Source: Bacteroidales bacterium (lineage in GTDB: Bacteria; Bacteroidota; Bacteroidia; Bacteroidales; UBA932). From it: DNA of 34,267 nt. Positions 15,325-22,911 of the stretch are shown here, in pieces. How positions within the stretch are numbered: position 1 is the first letter of the stretch; each line of letters begins with the position of its first letter. A program made the translations under genes and the position numbers. The stretch lies in the NCBI GenBank assembly GCA_017556765.1, contig JAFYME010000029.1, positions 1 through 34,267 of the forward strand, read 5' to 3'. The notes under the pieces were generated by a model that saw nothing but the letters and a program-made list of their open reading frames with translations, did no database searches and was not told the DNA's origin.

Positions 15325-17720
15325 TGCTTGAACTTTAAGGTGTAACTGAACGTCGGAATGATCGGAACCATGCCGGCCGCCGCGCTTATAGGCTTGCCAT
15401 TCTCCGTATATGTATATACCACTATAGGATTCATCCTGCAGTAAAGATTGTAGACGCTGAGGTTCCATATAGACTCGTTTCCTCGCTTTGTGGTCTTATG
15501 GAAATTGAAACCGACGTCAAGCCTGTGATAGTCCGGCATCTTGACGTTATTCGGACTTGTAAAGAGGTTCTCGTTGTAGAACTGATCGTCTGAGGGAAGG
15601 TATTGGCTTTCGACTGTAAACCTGTCGCCCGAATGCCAGTTCCAGCCCGCATATATCTCGAATCTCTTTGAGAATCTGTGACTTACGGAAACATTAAGTC
15701 TATGACGGTTGTCAAGTCTGTCCGGGAACCATTCAGGATACAGATCTTCAAAGAAGCGTTCGCTCCACGAAAGGGTGTAGTTCAAGGCCGCATGTGTACT
15801 GACCGTATTGTACACGAGGGAAGTCTCCATTCCGTATGCTCTTCCCTTTCCCTCTGCAAATGTCCTTTCCCAGTTCTCTATCGGAGGGAAAATCCTGTAG
15901 CCTTTATACTCGCGGATATGGTCCATGGTCTTGTAGAATCCCTCGAGATCGATCTGAAGATTGAAGGGAAGGGTCATGTATATTCCGGCTGCTACCTGCT
16001 TTGAATGCATCGGAGCGACTCTGGCTGTAGACGGAAGCCATACCGATGAAGGAAGATCAAGATACGAAGTCACAAGACGGTGGGAGAACTGATTCATCTC
16101 GGTATATGAAACCTTCAACGCGGCCAGATCCGAAGGACGATAGCTCAGAGCGACCCTCGGCTCAAGCCTGTTGTAGACTCTTCCCTTCACGCCGAAAAGC
16201 ACATCCCTGAGGCCAACGCTGGCCGTAACCTTTTCCCCTAAAGTCATCTCATCCTCCGCATAGAAGGCCGTCTCCGTACCGAAATAAGAAGCGGACATAA
16301 GGCCTGACGACAGGTCTGCCGTGCTCCATGACTGCTCGGGACGATATATATGGAAGACATGCTCGGCTCCATACCTGAGCCTATGTACATCAGTCAGCTG
16401 CTGATCGAAATCCAGCTTCAGTCCTATGTCATAAATACCTGTAAGCCAGCTCTCTTTCAAGTCAGGCAACCGCTCATACCTGGTCTCCCTGACCTTGTCC
16501 CAGTTCATGCGGGAACGATGCTGGGTATAATACGCCTTCAGGTCGTAATGCAAGTCATCCGCAATGACATTCTGCCAATCGGCATAGCCCACGACATTTC
16601 CCCACCTGAATCTATAATCATCCCCCACATCGGACCGTATGATCCTATGTGCAAACTTCACGACATCCCTTCCGGTAATGACTCCGAAACGCAGGACATT
16701 GTCTGCGGCAACCTTATGCGTGATCTTCGCATTGAAATCAGTCATGGCGTATCGGGCATCCATCTGGTCATTGTATGGATCGGAAGAATTATTCTTCATG
16801 GCTCTGTAGATCGCCAATCCGGGCACAGTGAGCACATCCAGCCAGCTGCGGCGCATGGCCACATTGAAGGACGTCCTGTCCTTTACGATCGGACCTTCAT
16901 ACTGAACGGAGCCATTGATGAGTCCTATGGTAAAGCTGCCCATATAGTCCGTCATGCTTCCGTCACGGGTATTGACCTCCACGACAGAAGAAAGCCTGCC
17001 TCCATACGAAGCAGGGAAACCGCTCTTGAAGAAGTTCACATTATCGACCACATCGGTATTGAAGGCAGAGTAAAGACCTGCAAGATGGCTGACCGAATAA
17101 ACCGGAACCCCATCGTAAAGGTAAAGGTTGTCATTGCCGGTACCGCCATGTACATACAGGCCGTTCATCAACTCGGTACCTCCGGACACACCCGTGACAG
17201 CCTGGAGGGTCTTGAGCACATCAGGGGCGCTCAAAGACGCGAATCCTCTCTTGAATGCGGATGCATCTATGCGTTCCAGGCCCGTCTGGGCCGCATTTCT
17301 GCGTCTGTCGATGATAGCCGTGATGCGAGATTCGTCTATGGTGTCGCGCTGCTCTTCAATGAAGATAGTGTAGTCCTTGGGCTTCTTCTTTGAGCCGGCT
17401 TTGGTGAGGACTATGTACTTCTTCATGATCTCGTAGTCGATGCCTGTGTCCTTGAAGAGGGCTGCGAGGCAGGCTTCGAGAGATTCCCGATCGAGTCGGG
17501 AATGACGGGAAGAGAGGATGTCATTGGCGGTCTTTTTGACGACGTCATTGCCGGCGCGACCGGCAATCCGGTCAAGATCCAGAGAGGAATCATAGACGAA
17601 GTTGACTCCGAAGATCTCATGAATGACTTCCATCTGAGATTTCAGCGTCTTGTCCGGCCCGGCATGTACGGCCAAGGGCAGGAAGGCCAGAATGAATATG
17701 AACAATATCCTCTTCATCAC
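15321..17720 (-). CDS. TonB-dependent outer-membrane receptor 1 with STN domain
   Basis: A 799-residue receptor. Type I signal peptide (1-20, ending VHA). The STN signalling domain (about 25-110) contains VNFVYDSSLDLD and LEACLAALFKDTGIDYEIM. Between these two is a ~27-residue insert encoded by two palindromic repeats (IAGRAGNDVVKK and SSRHSRLDRES). The Plug domain (about 150-270) shows YVHGGTGNDNLYLYDGVPV and KSGFPASYGGRLSSVVEVNT, and a 22-strand-type barrel follows to the end. There is no carboxypeptidase-regulatory domain, so it is shorter than SusC-type proteins. Energised uptake across the outer membrane is the family role; the substrate is unknown. STN domains pass a signal to FecR anti-sigma factors. 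It overlaps the DUF4249 genes on both sides by 4 nt. Confidence 0.9.
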   Translation of the reverse strand: MMKRILFIFILAFLPLAVHAGPDKTLKSQMEVIHEIFGVNFVYDSSLDLDRIAGRAGNDVVKKTANDILSSRHSRLDRESLEACLAALFKDTGIDYEIMKKYIVLTKAGSKKKPKDYTIFIEEQRDTIDESRITAIIDRRRNAAQTGLERIDASAFKRGFASLSAPDVLKTLQAVTGVSGGTELMNGLYVHGGTGNDNLYLYDGVPVYSVSHLAGLYSAFNTDVVDNVNFFKSGFPASYGGRLSSVVEVNTRDGSMTDYMGSFTIGLINGSVQYEGPIVKDRTSFNVAMRRSWLDVLTVPGLAIYRAMKNNSSDPYNDQMDARYAMTDFNAKITHKVAADNVLRFGVITGRDVVKFAHRIIRSDVGDDYRFRWGNVVGYADWQNVIADDLHYDLKAYYTQHRSRMNWDKVRETRYERLPDLKESWLTGIYDIGLKLDFDQQLTDVHRLRYGAEHVFHIYRPEQSWSTADLSSGLMSASYFGTETAFYAEDEMTLGEKVTASVGLRDVLFGVKGRVYNRLEPRVALSYRPSDLAALKVSYTEMNQFSHRLVTSYLDLPSSVWLPSTARVAPMHSKQVAAGIYMTLPFNLQIDLEGFYKTMDHIREYKGYRIFPPIENWERTFAEGKGRAYGMETSLVYNTVSTHAALNYTLSWSERFFEDLYPEWFPDRLDNRHRLNVSVSHRFSKRFEIYAGWNWHSGDRFTVESQYLPSDDQFYNENLFTSPNNVKMPDYHRLDVGFNFHKTTKRGNESIWNLSVYNLYCRMNPIVVYTYTENGKPISAAAGMVPIIPTFSYTLKFKQ
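17481..17506 (-). repeat. In-frame palindromic repeat B in receptor 1 STN domain
   Basis: ATTCCCGA (17483-17490) and TCGGGAAT (17496-17503) form a perfect 8-bp stem with a 5-nt loop. On the coding strand the unit begins GTCATTCCCGA and is translated in frame as SRHSRLDRES, directly before the STN helix LEACLAALF. Confidence 0.85.
17544..17568 (+). repeat. In-frame palindromic repeat A in receptor 1 STN domain
   Basis: ATTGCCGG (17547-17554) and CCGGCAAT (17560-17567) form a perfect 8-bp stem with loop CGCGA. The unit reads GTCATTGCCGG on the plus strand, so it lies inverted relative to repeat B. It encodes RIAGRAGND in the receptor frame. Confidence 0.85.
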
Positions 17721-18757
17721 TTCTCCTCCTTGCCTGCGGTTCCGTCAGAACCGAACAGATCATCATCCATCCACGGAGTTTCCGCCACGGATATGGCCCC
17801 AAACATGCCTGTGCCACCGTGCACATTCGTGTAAGTGTATGAAGGAGAAGCCATTCCTAGCTCAAAAAACTCATTTGTGGTACGGGAATGATACTGATAA
17901 TACTCTTCCGAAAGAGCGAATATGCGGAACTTGAAATGATAATCAGAGGACCATGTCACCGTCTCCCCGTTCTCATCCTTCCACTCGCTGACCGAATCCG
18001 TCAGATGACGGAACAGGAACTCATACTCGTCCGTCGCATTCCATACATATGTCAAAGTAGCTCCCAACCTGGTCAGATTGCTGAAATCAACGCCTGCGAC
18101 CAGGTTTCCGTCGGAAGAAAACTCCGTGACATCGTAAACAGCCTGAAGGACTTGTTCGTCAAAAAGCGTCACGCCGCACGAATCCGTCTTGTGCCTGACG
18201 ACATACTGGATACCGACATGAGTACCTTCGGCGACCTCCGGAAGAATAAGCCTGGCACGCACCATGTCCCTTACATTGTCGCCATTATAAGAACCGCTGA
18301 CGATATCCGTCAACTGCATCTCCAGACGGTAATCATCCAGATGCAAAGGCATCACGGTCTTCGCTTCAATAGGATCCGCTCCCTCGATGGACGCTTTGAC
18401 GCACATCTGAGAGCCAGCAGGGAAATTCTCCCTGACATACAATGTCCCCGGTTCAAGATTCGGATCATCATCCGCCGCCACCCTTATTTCGACTTCCTTT
18501 CCATCCACGGTCATGACAACATCCTCCGGTCCGACCTTCACCGGAGTACGCTCATGATAGCCCACCGGCACCAGCACATCCATATCCAGCACCGTAGTAT
18601 CACCCGAAACCACCTCGCAGTACAGCTTCAGCATGTCCCTGTCACCAAGCGTCTTCAGATCGAACGGAAGTTCGCATGAGGTGAGAAGGAGGAGAAAGAT
18701 ATATGAGATTCCTCGACAAGCTCGGAATGACATGAAATTCCTGTTTTTAATACTCAT
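17717..18757 (-). CDS. DUF4249-type lipoprotein, partner of TonB receptor 2 (cassette 2)
   Basis: A 346-residue lipoprotein with lipobox LLTSC. Two starts are possible: ATG 18757 (Cys 28) or ATG 18733 (Cys 20). The second is part of a palindromic repeat (18705-18733) that encodes MSFRACRGIS, the positively charged n-region of the signal peptide. The mature protein shows the DUF4249 pattern (LYCEVVSGDTTVLDMDVLVPV; MTVDGKEVEIRVA) and the C-terminal YTYTNVHGGTGMFGAIS signature. It begins 5 nt after receptor 2 and overlaps receptor 1 by 4 nt. It ends in a charged tail (SDGTAGKEEK) absent from the other two copies. Confidence 0.8.
   Translation of the reverse strand: MSIKNRNFMSFRACRGISYIFLLLLTSCELPFDLKTLGDRDMLKLYCEVVSGDTTVLDMDVLVPVGYHERTPVKVGPEDVVMTVDGKEVEIRVAADDDPNLEPGTLYVRENFPAGSQMCVKASIEGADPIEAKTVMPLHLDDYRLEMQLTDIVSGSYNGDNVRDMVRARLILPEVAEGTHVGIQYVVRHKTDSCGVTLFDEQVLQAVYDVTEFSSDGNLVAGVDFSNLTRLGATLTYVWNATDEYEFLFRHLTDSVSEWKDENGETVTWSSDYHFKFRIFALSEEYYQYHSRTTNEFFELGMASPSYTYTNVHGGTGMFGAISVAETPWMDDDLFGSDGTAGKEEK
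18705..18733 (-). repeat. Palindromic repeat forming part of a lipoprotein signal peptide
   Basis: On the minus strand the unit reads ATGTCATTCCGAGCTTGTCG then AGGAATCTC. Its ends ATTCC/GGAAT pair and its outline matches the other repeats in the window. Its ATG (18731-18733) and following codons are in frame with the lipoprotein and encode MSFRACRGIS. Confidence 0.75.
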
Positions 18758-18762
18758 AGCTG

Positions 18763-21291
18763 TCAGAATTTAAGGGTGTAGCTGAATGTCGGTACAATCG
18801 GGATGAGGCCTATGTTCATGCCTTCCGGATGGTCTACCGAAGAAATCAGTTGATCGTTCTGCACTTGATCATAACGGAGCCTGTGTACATTTGCATAGAA
18901 TGGATTCAATCTGCAATAAGCGTTGTATACGCTGAGGTTCCATATGCTTTCATTTCCTCTCCTTGTCGTCTTGCGGAAATTGAAACCGACATCAAGCCTG
19001 TGATAATCATCAAGCTGGAGGTTGTTCGGAGAGCTATAGTAATATTCCTTTGTCTCCGGATCCAGATGAGAAAGCACGGTGATGCGGCTTCCCTTCCTCC
19101 AGTTCCAGCCTACATATGCGTCGAAACGCTTGGTTATGCGGTGGCTGGCTGTGATGTTGATACGATGGCGGTGGTCGTTCCTGTCGGGATACCATTCATG
19201 CCAGAACGCATCGAAACGCCTGAAGTTCCATGACAATGTATACGAAGCCGTGATGTCCGTCTTCTCTGTCCTGTAGGCGAAGTCGGCCGATGCTCCCCAC
19301 GACTTTCCCTTGCCGCTGCGGAAGAGTTCCTCCCACTCCATGATGGACGGAAATATCGAAGCTCCCGTACCTCCGTACTCATATATGTTGTCCATTGTCT
19401 TGTACCATCCCTCGACGTTCACATGCATGTCATGGGGCAGGTTCAGGTAGACTCCAGCTGCGGCCTGACGTGCCCTGGAAGGCCTTATTCCGGCCGTAGA
19501 AGGCATCCACATGTTGAAAGGAAGATCAATGTACGTGCTGGCGATGCAGTGCGAAAACTGGCTCATTTCCGTATAGGAAGCCTTCAAAGCCACCATAGGT
19601 GAAACGCGGAAGCTCAGCGCCACGCGCGGCTCCAGACTGCACCATTTCTTTCCCTGCACGGTCGAAGATACATATCTGAGGCCCAGATTTGCCTCTAGCC
19701 ATCTTGCAAGCTTCATCTCATCCTCAACATAGACCGAAGGCTCGAAGCTTTTGTAAGCCTTACGCACAAGCGCGGTCTCCGAATGAGTCTTGCCGTAATG
19801 GTCATATTCAAACTCGGCCCCTCGTCTGGGATTATACAGATGCTCCGTCAGCTTAGCGCCGAACCTCACATGATGCGAAGGGGAAGGATACCAGTCGAAA
19901 TCGAGCTTGGCTCCGATGTCATTCACGACGCTTACATTATATTCATGCGAAGACTGCCAGACCCTTTCCCATATTCCTTCATGGTTCAGGTCCTTCTCTT
20001 CCGAGGTCGTCGTCAAGGCATATGAAGAGAGATTCTGCGAATGGAACAACGAAGCATCCATGTACAGCTCCTCCGAGACCTTTTTATCCCAGTTGAGCGA
20101 CGTCACCATGTTTCCCCAGTCAAGATCCGCAACACCGTCTTCCATGTTTATGTCCTCTGCATCCTTCTCCTCCATCCCGATTCCAAATCCGAGGTTGTCC
20201 CTGCCCATGTAGAAATTGAGCGACAGAGTGTTGTCGGGAGCGAAGCGGTGGGTAAGCCTTGCATTGGCGTCCCAGAACCTGTAATGGCCGCTGTAATGCT
20301 CTCCGTCCTGCTTTTTCGAATGATTCAGGATCATGAATGTCGGTATGGACACTGCATCAAGCCAGCTGCCTCTGAGACCGAAGTTGAACGAGGTCTTTCC
20401 CTTCACGATCGGGCCCTCCAGCTGGAACCTGCTGTCGACAAGACCTATGGAGAAGCTTCCATAATACTGGTTGAAGTCTCCTTCCTTGGTACGCACATCG
20501 ACTACGGAAGACAATCTGCCGCCATAACGCGCCGGGAAGCCGCTCTTATAGAAGTCCACAGTCTCGATCACATCGGTGTTGAAGGCGGAGAACAGGCCTG
20601 CAAGATGGCCGGCCTGATACATCGGGATGCCGTCCATAAGGTACAGGTTGTCATAGCCGTCTCCTCCGTAGACATGAAGTCCCGAGAAGAGTTCGCTGCC
20701 GCCAGAGACTCCGGGGAGCATCTGAAGGGTCTTTACCAGGTCAGGAGAGCTCATGAAGTAGAATCCTCTCTGGAATTTCTTTCCGTCCAGCCTTGTCAGA
20801 CCGGTCTGGGTCGCGTTTTTCTGTCTGCCGACAAAGGCCGTGATGCGGGATTCGTCGATAGTGTCGTGCTGTTCCTCTATGAAGATAGTGTAGTCCTTTG
20901 GCTTCTTCTTTGAGCCGGACTTGGTAAGGACTATGTACTTTTTCATGATCTCGTAGTCGATGCCCGTGTCCTTGAAGAGGGCGGCGAGGCAGGCTTCGAG
21001 AGATTCCCGATCAAGTCGGGAATGACGGGAAGAGAGGACGTCTTTGACGGTCTTTTCAATGACGTCATTATCGGTCTCTTTGAGAACGTCATTGCCGGCG
21101 TGACCGGCAATCTGGTCAAGATCCAGGGAAGAATCGTAGACGAAATTGACCCCGTACTGCTGATGGATCAGCTCCATCTGAGAGCGCAGAGCCACGCCCC
21201 TCCCCTGCTCTACCGCCTTCTGCGGATACGCAGGAAGCGCGAGCACACAAGCAAGAAGCAAAGTAAAAGCATGTTGTAAAGTTCGTTTCAT
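18763..21291 (-). CDS. TonB-dependent outer-membrane receptor 2 with STN domain
   Basis: An 842-residue paralogue of receptor 1. Signal peptide about 1-23 (ALPAYPQ). STN domain with VNFVYDSSLDLDQ and LEACLAALFKDTGIDYEIM, separated by a longer repeat-encoded insert (about 35 residues: AGHAGNDVLKETDNDVIEK, then TVKDVLSSRHSRLDRES). Plug with YGGDGYDNLYLMDGIPMYQ and KSGFPARYGGRLSSVVDVRT. The barrel ends in SYTLKF with the C-terminal Phe expected for BAM insertion. Outside the STN segment it is clearly diverged from receptors 1 and 3, consistent with different substrates. It starts 3 nt after the small lipoprotein gene at 21295. Confidence 0.9.
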   Translation of the reverse strand: MKRTLQHAFTLLLACVLALPAYPQKAVEQGRGVALRSQMELIHQQYGVNFVYDSSLDLDQIAGHAGNDVLKETDNDVIEKTVKDVLSSRHSRLDRESLEACLAALFKDTGIDYEIMKKYIVLTKSGSKKKPKDYTIFIEEQHDTIDESRITAFVGRQKNATQTGLTRLDGKKFQRGFYFMSSPDLVKTLQMLPGVSGGSELFSGLHVYGGDGYDNLYLMDGIPMYQAGHLAGLFSAFNTDVIETVDFYKSGFPARYGGRLSSVVDVRTKEGDFNQYYGSFSIGLVDSRFQLEGPIVKGKTSFNFGLRGSWLDAVSIPTFMILNHSKKQDGEHYSGHYRFWDANARLTHRFAPDNTLSLNFYMGRDNLGFGIGMEEKDAEDINMEDGVADLDWGNMVTSLNWDKKVSEELYMDASLFHSQNLSSYALTTTSEEKDLNHEGIWERVWQSSHEYNVSVVNDIGAKLDFDWYPSPSHHVRFGAKLTEHLYNPRRGAEFEYDHYGKTHSETALVRKAYKSFEPSVYVEDEMKLARWLEANLGLRYVSSTVQGKKWCSLEPRVALSFRVSPMVALKASYTEMSQFSHCIASTYIDLPFNMWMPSTAGIRPSRARQAAAGVYLNLPHDMHVNVEGWYKTMDNIYEYGGTGASIFPSIMEWEELFRSGKGKSWGASADFAYRTEKTDITASYTLSWNFRRFDAFWHEWYPDRNDHRHRINITASHRITKRFDAYVGWNWRKGSRITVLSHLDPETKEYYYSSPNNLQLDDYHRLDVGFNFRKTTRRGNESIWNLSVYNAYCRLNPFYANVHRLRYDQVQNDQLISSVDHPEGMNIGLIPIVPTFSYTLKF
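21001..21026 (-). repeat. In-frame palindromic repeat B in receptor 2 STN domain
   Basis: ATTCCCGA (21003-21010) and TCGGGAAT (21016-21023) form a perfect 8-bp stem, loop TCAAG. Encodes SRHSRLDRES in the receptor frame, as in the other two receptors. Confidence 0.85.
21088..21112 (+). repeat. In-frame palindromic repeat A in receptor 2 STN domain
   Basis: ATTGCCGG (21091-21098) and CCGGCAAT (21104-21111) form a perfect 8-bp stem, loop CGTGA. Next to it (about 21030-21090) lie partial repeats of GACGTCATT, giving three NDV/KDV units instead of the two in the other receptors. Confidence 0.85.
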
Positions 21292-21294
21292 GTT

Positions 21295-21858
21295 CTATTC
21301 CGATGTGTATTTCGTCCTTACATAATAGAGGGTTATATGGCCCGTGACCTCTTCGGTCTGCTCCGGTCCGGTCAGGACAGTCAAGGTGACATCAGTCCTC
21401 AGCGTTATCTCCCCATATCCGCAGAGCTCCACCTCCCAGTCAGTATTCTCCTGTGTATCAGAGCTTTGAGGAGTAAGCTTCAGATGAGACGTATTTCCTT
21501 CGATAACAGCCTCTATATCAAACACATAATCCATATGTCTGCGCTGAAGGTTCACGGGACCATTCCAATCGGCATTGCTGTCCACAACATAAGGTACCTG
21601 AAGACGGCCTCTTTTGTTGCTCACCGAAGAATATCCGGGACCTCCGGAATACACCTGATTCCACTCCTGATAATAGTCGAATGATGCGACTCCGTCTCCG
21701 TCTATATCTATAGGCTCGGGAGCATCCCAAGTCACCATACTGAGTTTATATTCTCCCCTTATGGTATCGTATGCCCGCTCCTGCAGATCCTCGACCCAGA
21801 CCTTCTGACATGACGCAAGGGACAGAAGGCATATGAATATCATATATGACTTTCTCAT
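21295..21858 (-). CDS. Small accessory lipoprotein of cassette 1
   Basis: A 187-residue lipoprotein. The ATG at 21856-21858 is chosen; a TTG six bases upstream would overlap the DUF4249 stop. Lipobox LASC puts the lipid on Cys 17. The mature domain is strand-rich, with a DIDGDGVASFDYYQEW stretch that resembles an acidic calcium-loop-like or simply polar turn, and ends in alternating strands (VTGHITLYYVRTKYTSE). I do not recognise the family. It sits 2 nt after the cassette-1 DUF4249 gene and 3 nt before receptor 2. It has no counterpart in the other two cassettes, so it is either the extra partner of one receptor or a shared component. Confidence 0.7.
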   Translation of the reverse strand: MRKSYMIFICLLSLASCQKVWVEDLQERAYDTIRGEYKLSMVTWDAPEPIDIDGDGVASFDYYQEWNQVYSGGPGYSSVSNKRGRLQVPYVVDSNADWNGPVNLQRRHMDYVFDIEAVIEGNTSHLKLTPQSSDTQENTDWEVELCGYGEITLRTDVTLTVLTGPEQTEEVTGHITLYYVRTKYTSE

Positions 21859-21860
21859 GA

Positions 21861-22907
21861 TCAATTGAATCTTATCCAGCCGGACTCATATGTGGAAACC
21901 GCTCCGAACATGCCGAGTCCGCCCTCGATGTTTGTATATGTGTATGTAGCAGGTGTGAAGCCAAGGTGGATAGGCACGTCGGCCGCATCGATCATATACC
22001 TCGCCCTGAAACAATGGTACATCTCCGGCGAGATCCTGTACACAATGATGTTGTACTTATATATCTCCTGTATCTCCCATTCCCAAATTTCCTCGCCGGC
22101 TTCATTAAAATGATAGCTTCCTGCCATGCGATGGCTGCTTGTAGGATAGACATACACATCCAGAGCCAAACCTTCGCCGTCGGCCTCAGCAGCGAAGACC
22201 CTCATGTCTCCCCCGCCAAAGATCACGTTAAGTTCCTTCTCGACCGAAGATATGCTTCCTCCTTCTCCAGACTTGGTATTGACATGCAGGGCGTCAAATT
22301 CGGTTTTTCCTGCGTTCTCAAAGTCGTCCCATGTATATTCGGGAACTTTTCCCAATGTGTCATAGGAAACGTCCTTCAGCACCTGTACTCCGAAAAAGGA
22401 ATCCTTGTCAGGTTTCTCATCCATCGTCAGATGAATCTCCCAAAGAGTCCTCAAGGAAGAAGAACCGGAATATTCATCATCATCCCTGTAGCTTTTCACT
22501 TCCCTGCAAGTCACCTCGACCTCAGGCATAGCTGCAGGCACGCTGGTCAGGGCCTTCACCGAAGGCAGGCCCTCAGCCTCAGCCTTCAGCTCGAGCTTCT
22601 GGCCCGGAAGGAAATCCCCATGGACCAGATATGATATCTCCCCTTCTATGTCGGACTCATAATCCATGTCCCTTACAAGCTCCACCGGCTTCCCTTCATT
22701 GGTCAGACTGAGCCTGATGTCTTCTGCAGAGACTGCTTCCGAGCCGAAAGCTGGCCGGCTTACGACAAGATTTACCCTGTCTGCGCCTTCTGTTCCCACC
22801 ACGGCATCTACATATATCCTTCCGTTCTCGTCGACCGGATAGTCGATTATCCTCTCGCATGACAGCGCGAGAAGAAGAATCAATATGAAGCAAAAATATC
22901 TTTTCAT
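21861..22907 (-). CDS. DUF4249-type lipoprotein, partner of TonB receptor 3 (cassette 1)
   Basis: A 348-residue lipoprotein with lipobox LALSC, Cys 17. The mature protein starts ERIIDYPVDENGRIYVDAVV, a typical DUF4249 opening, followed by VNLVVSRPAFGSEAVSAEDI and the C-terminal signature YTYTNIEGGLGMFGAVS. The three DUF4249 copies share this C-terminal signature but little else over long stretches. It begins 4 nt after receptor 3 and is followed 2 nt later by the small lipoprotein gene. Confidence 0.82.
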   Translation of the reverse strand: MKRYFCFILILLLALSCERIIDYPVDENGRIYVDAVVGTEGADRVNLVVSRPAFGSEAVSAEDIRLSLTNEGKPVELVRDMDYESDIEGEISYLVHGDFLPGQKLELKAEAEGLPSVKALTSVPAAMPEVEVTCREVKSYRDDDEYSGSSSLRTLWEIHLTMDEKPDKDSFFGVQVLKDVSYDTLGKVPEYTWDDFENAGKTEFDALHVNTKSGEGGSISSVEKELNVIFGGGDMRVFAAEADGEGLALDVYVYPTSSHRMAGSYHFNEAGEEIWEWEIQEIYKYNIIVYRISPEMYHCFRARYMIDAADVPIHLGFTPATYTYTNIEGGLGMFGAVSTYESGWIRFN

Positions 22908-22911
22908 GGTC

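Noticed and set aside
14341-15468. Longer version of the last DUF4249 gene starting at 15468
   Set aside because: The extra 48 residues overlap the end of receptor 1 and precede a perfect lipoprotein signal peptide starting at 15324.
16350-17393. 347-codon open frame on the plus strand opposite TonB receptor 1
   Set aside because: It is the antisense shadow of a well-supported receptor gene; similar shadows oppose receptor 2 (20041-20913) and the DUF4249 genes (17888-18679, 14527-15345). None has family features, and all follow from codon bias of the real gene.
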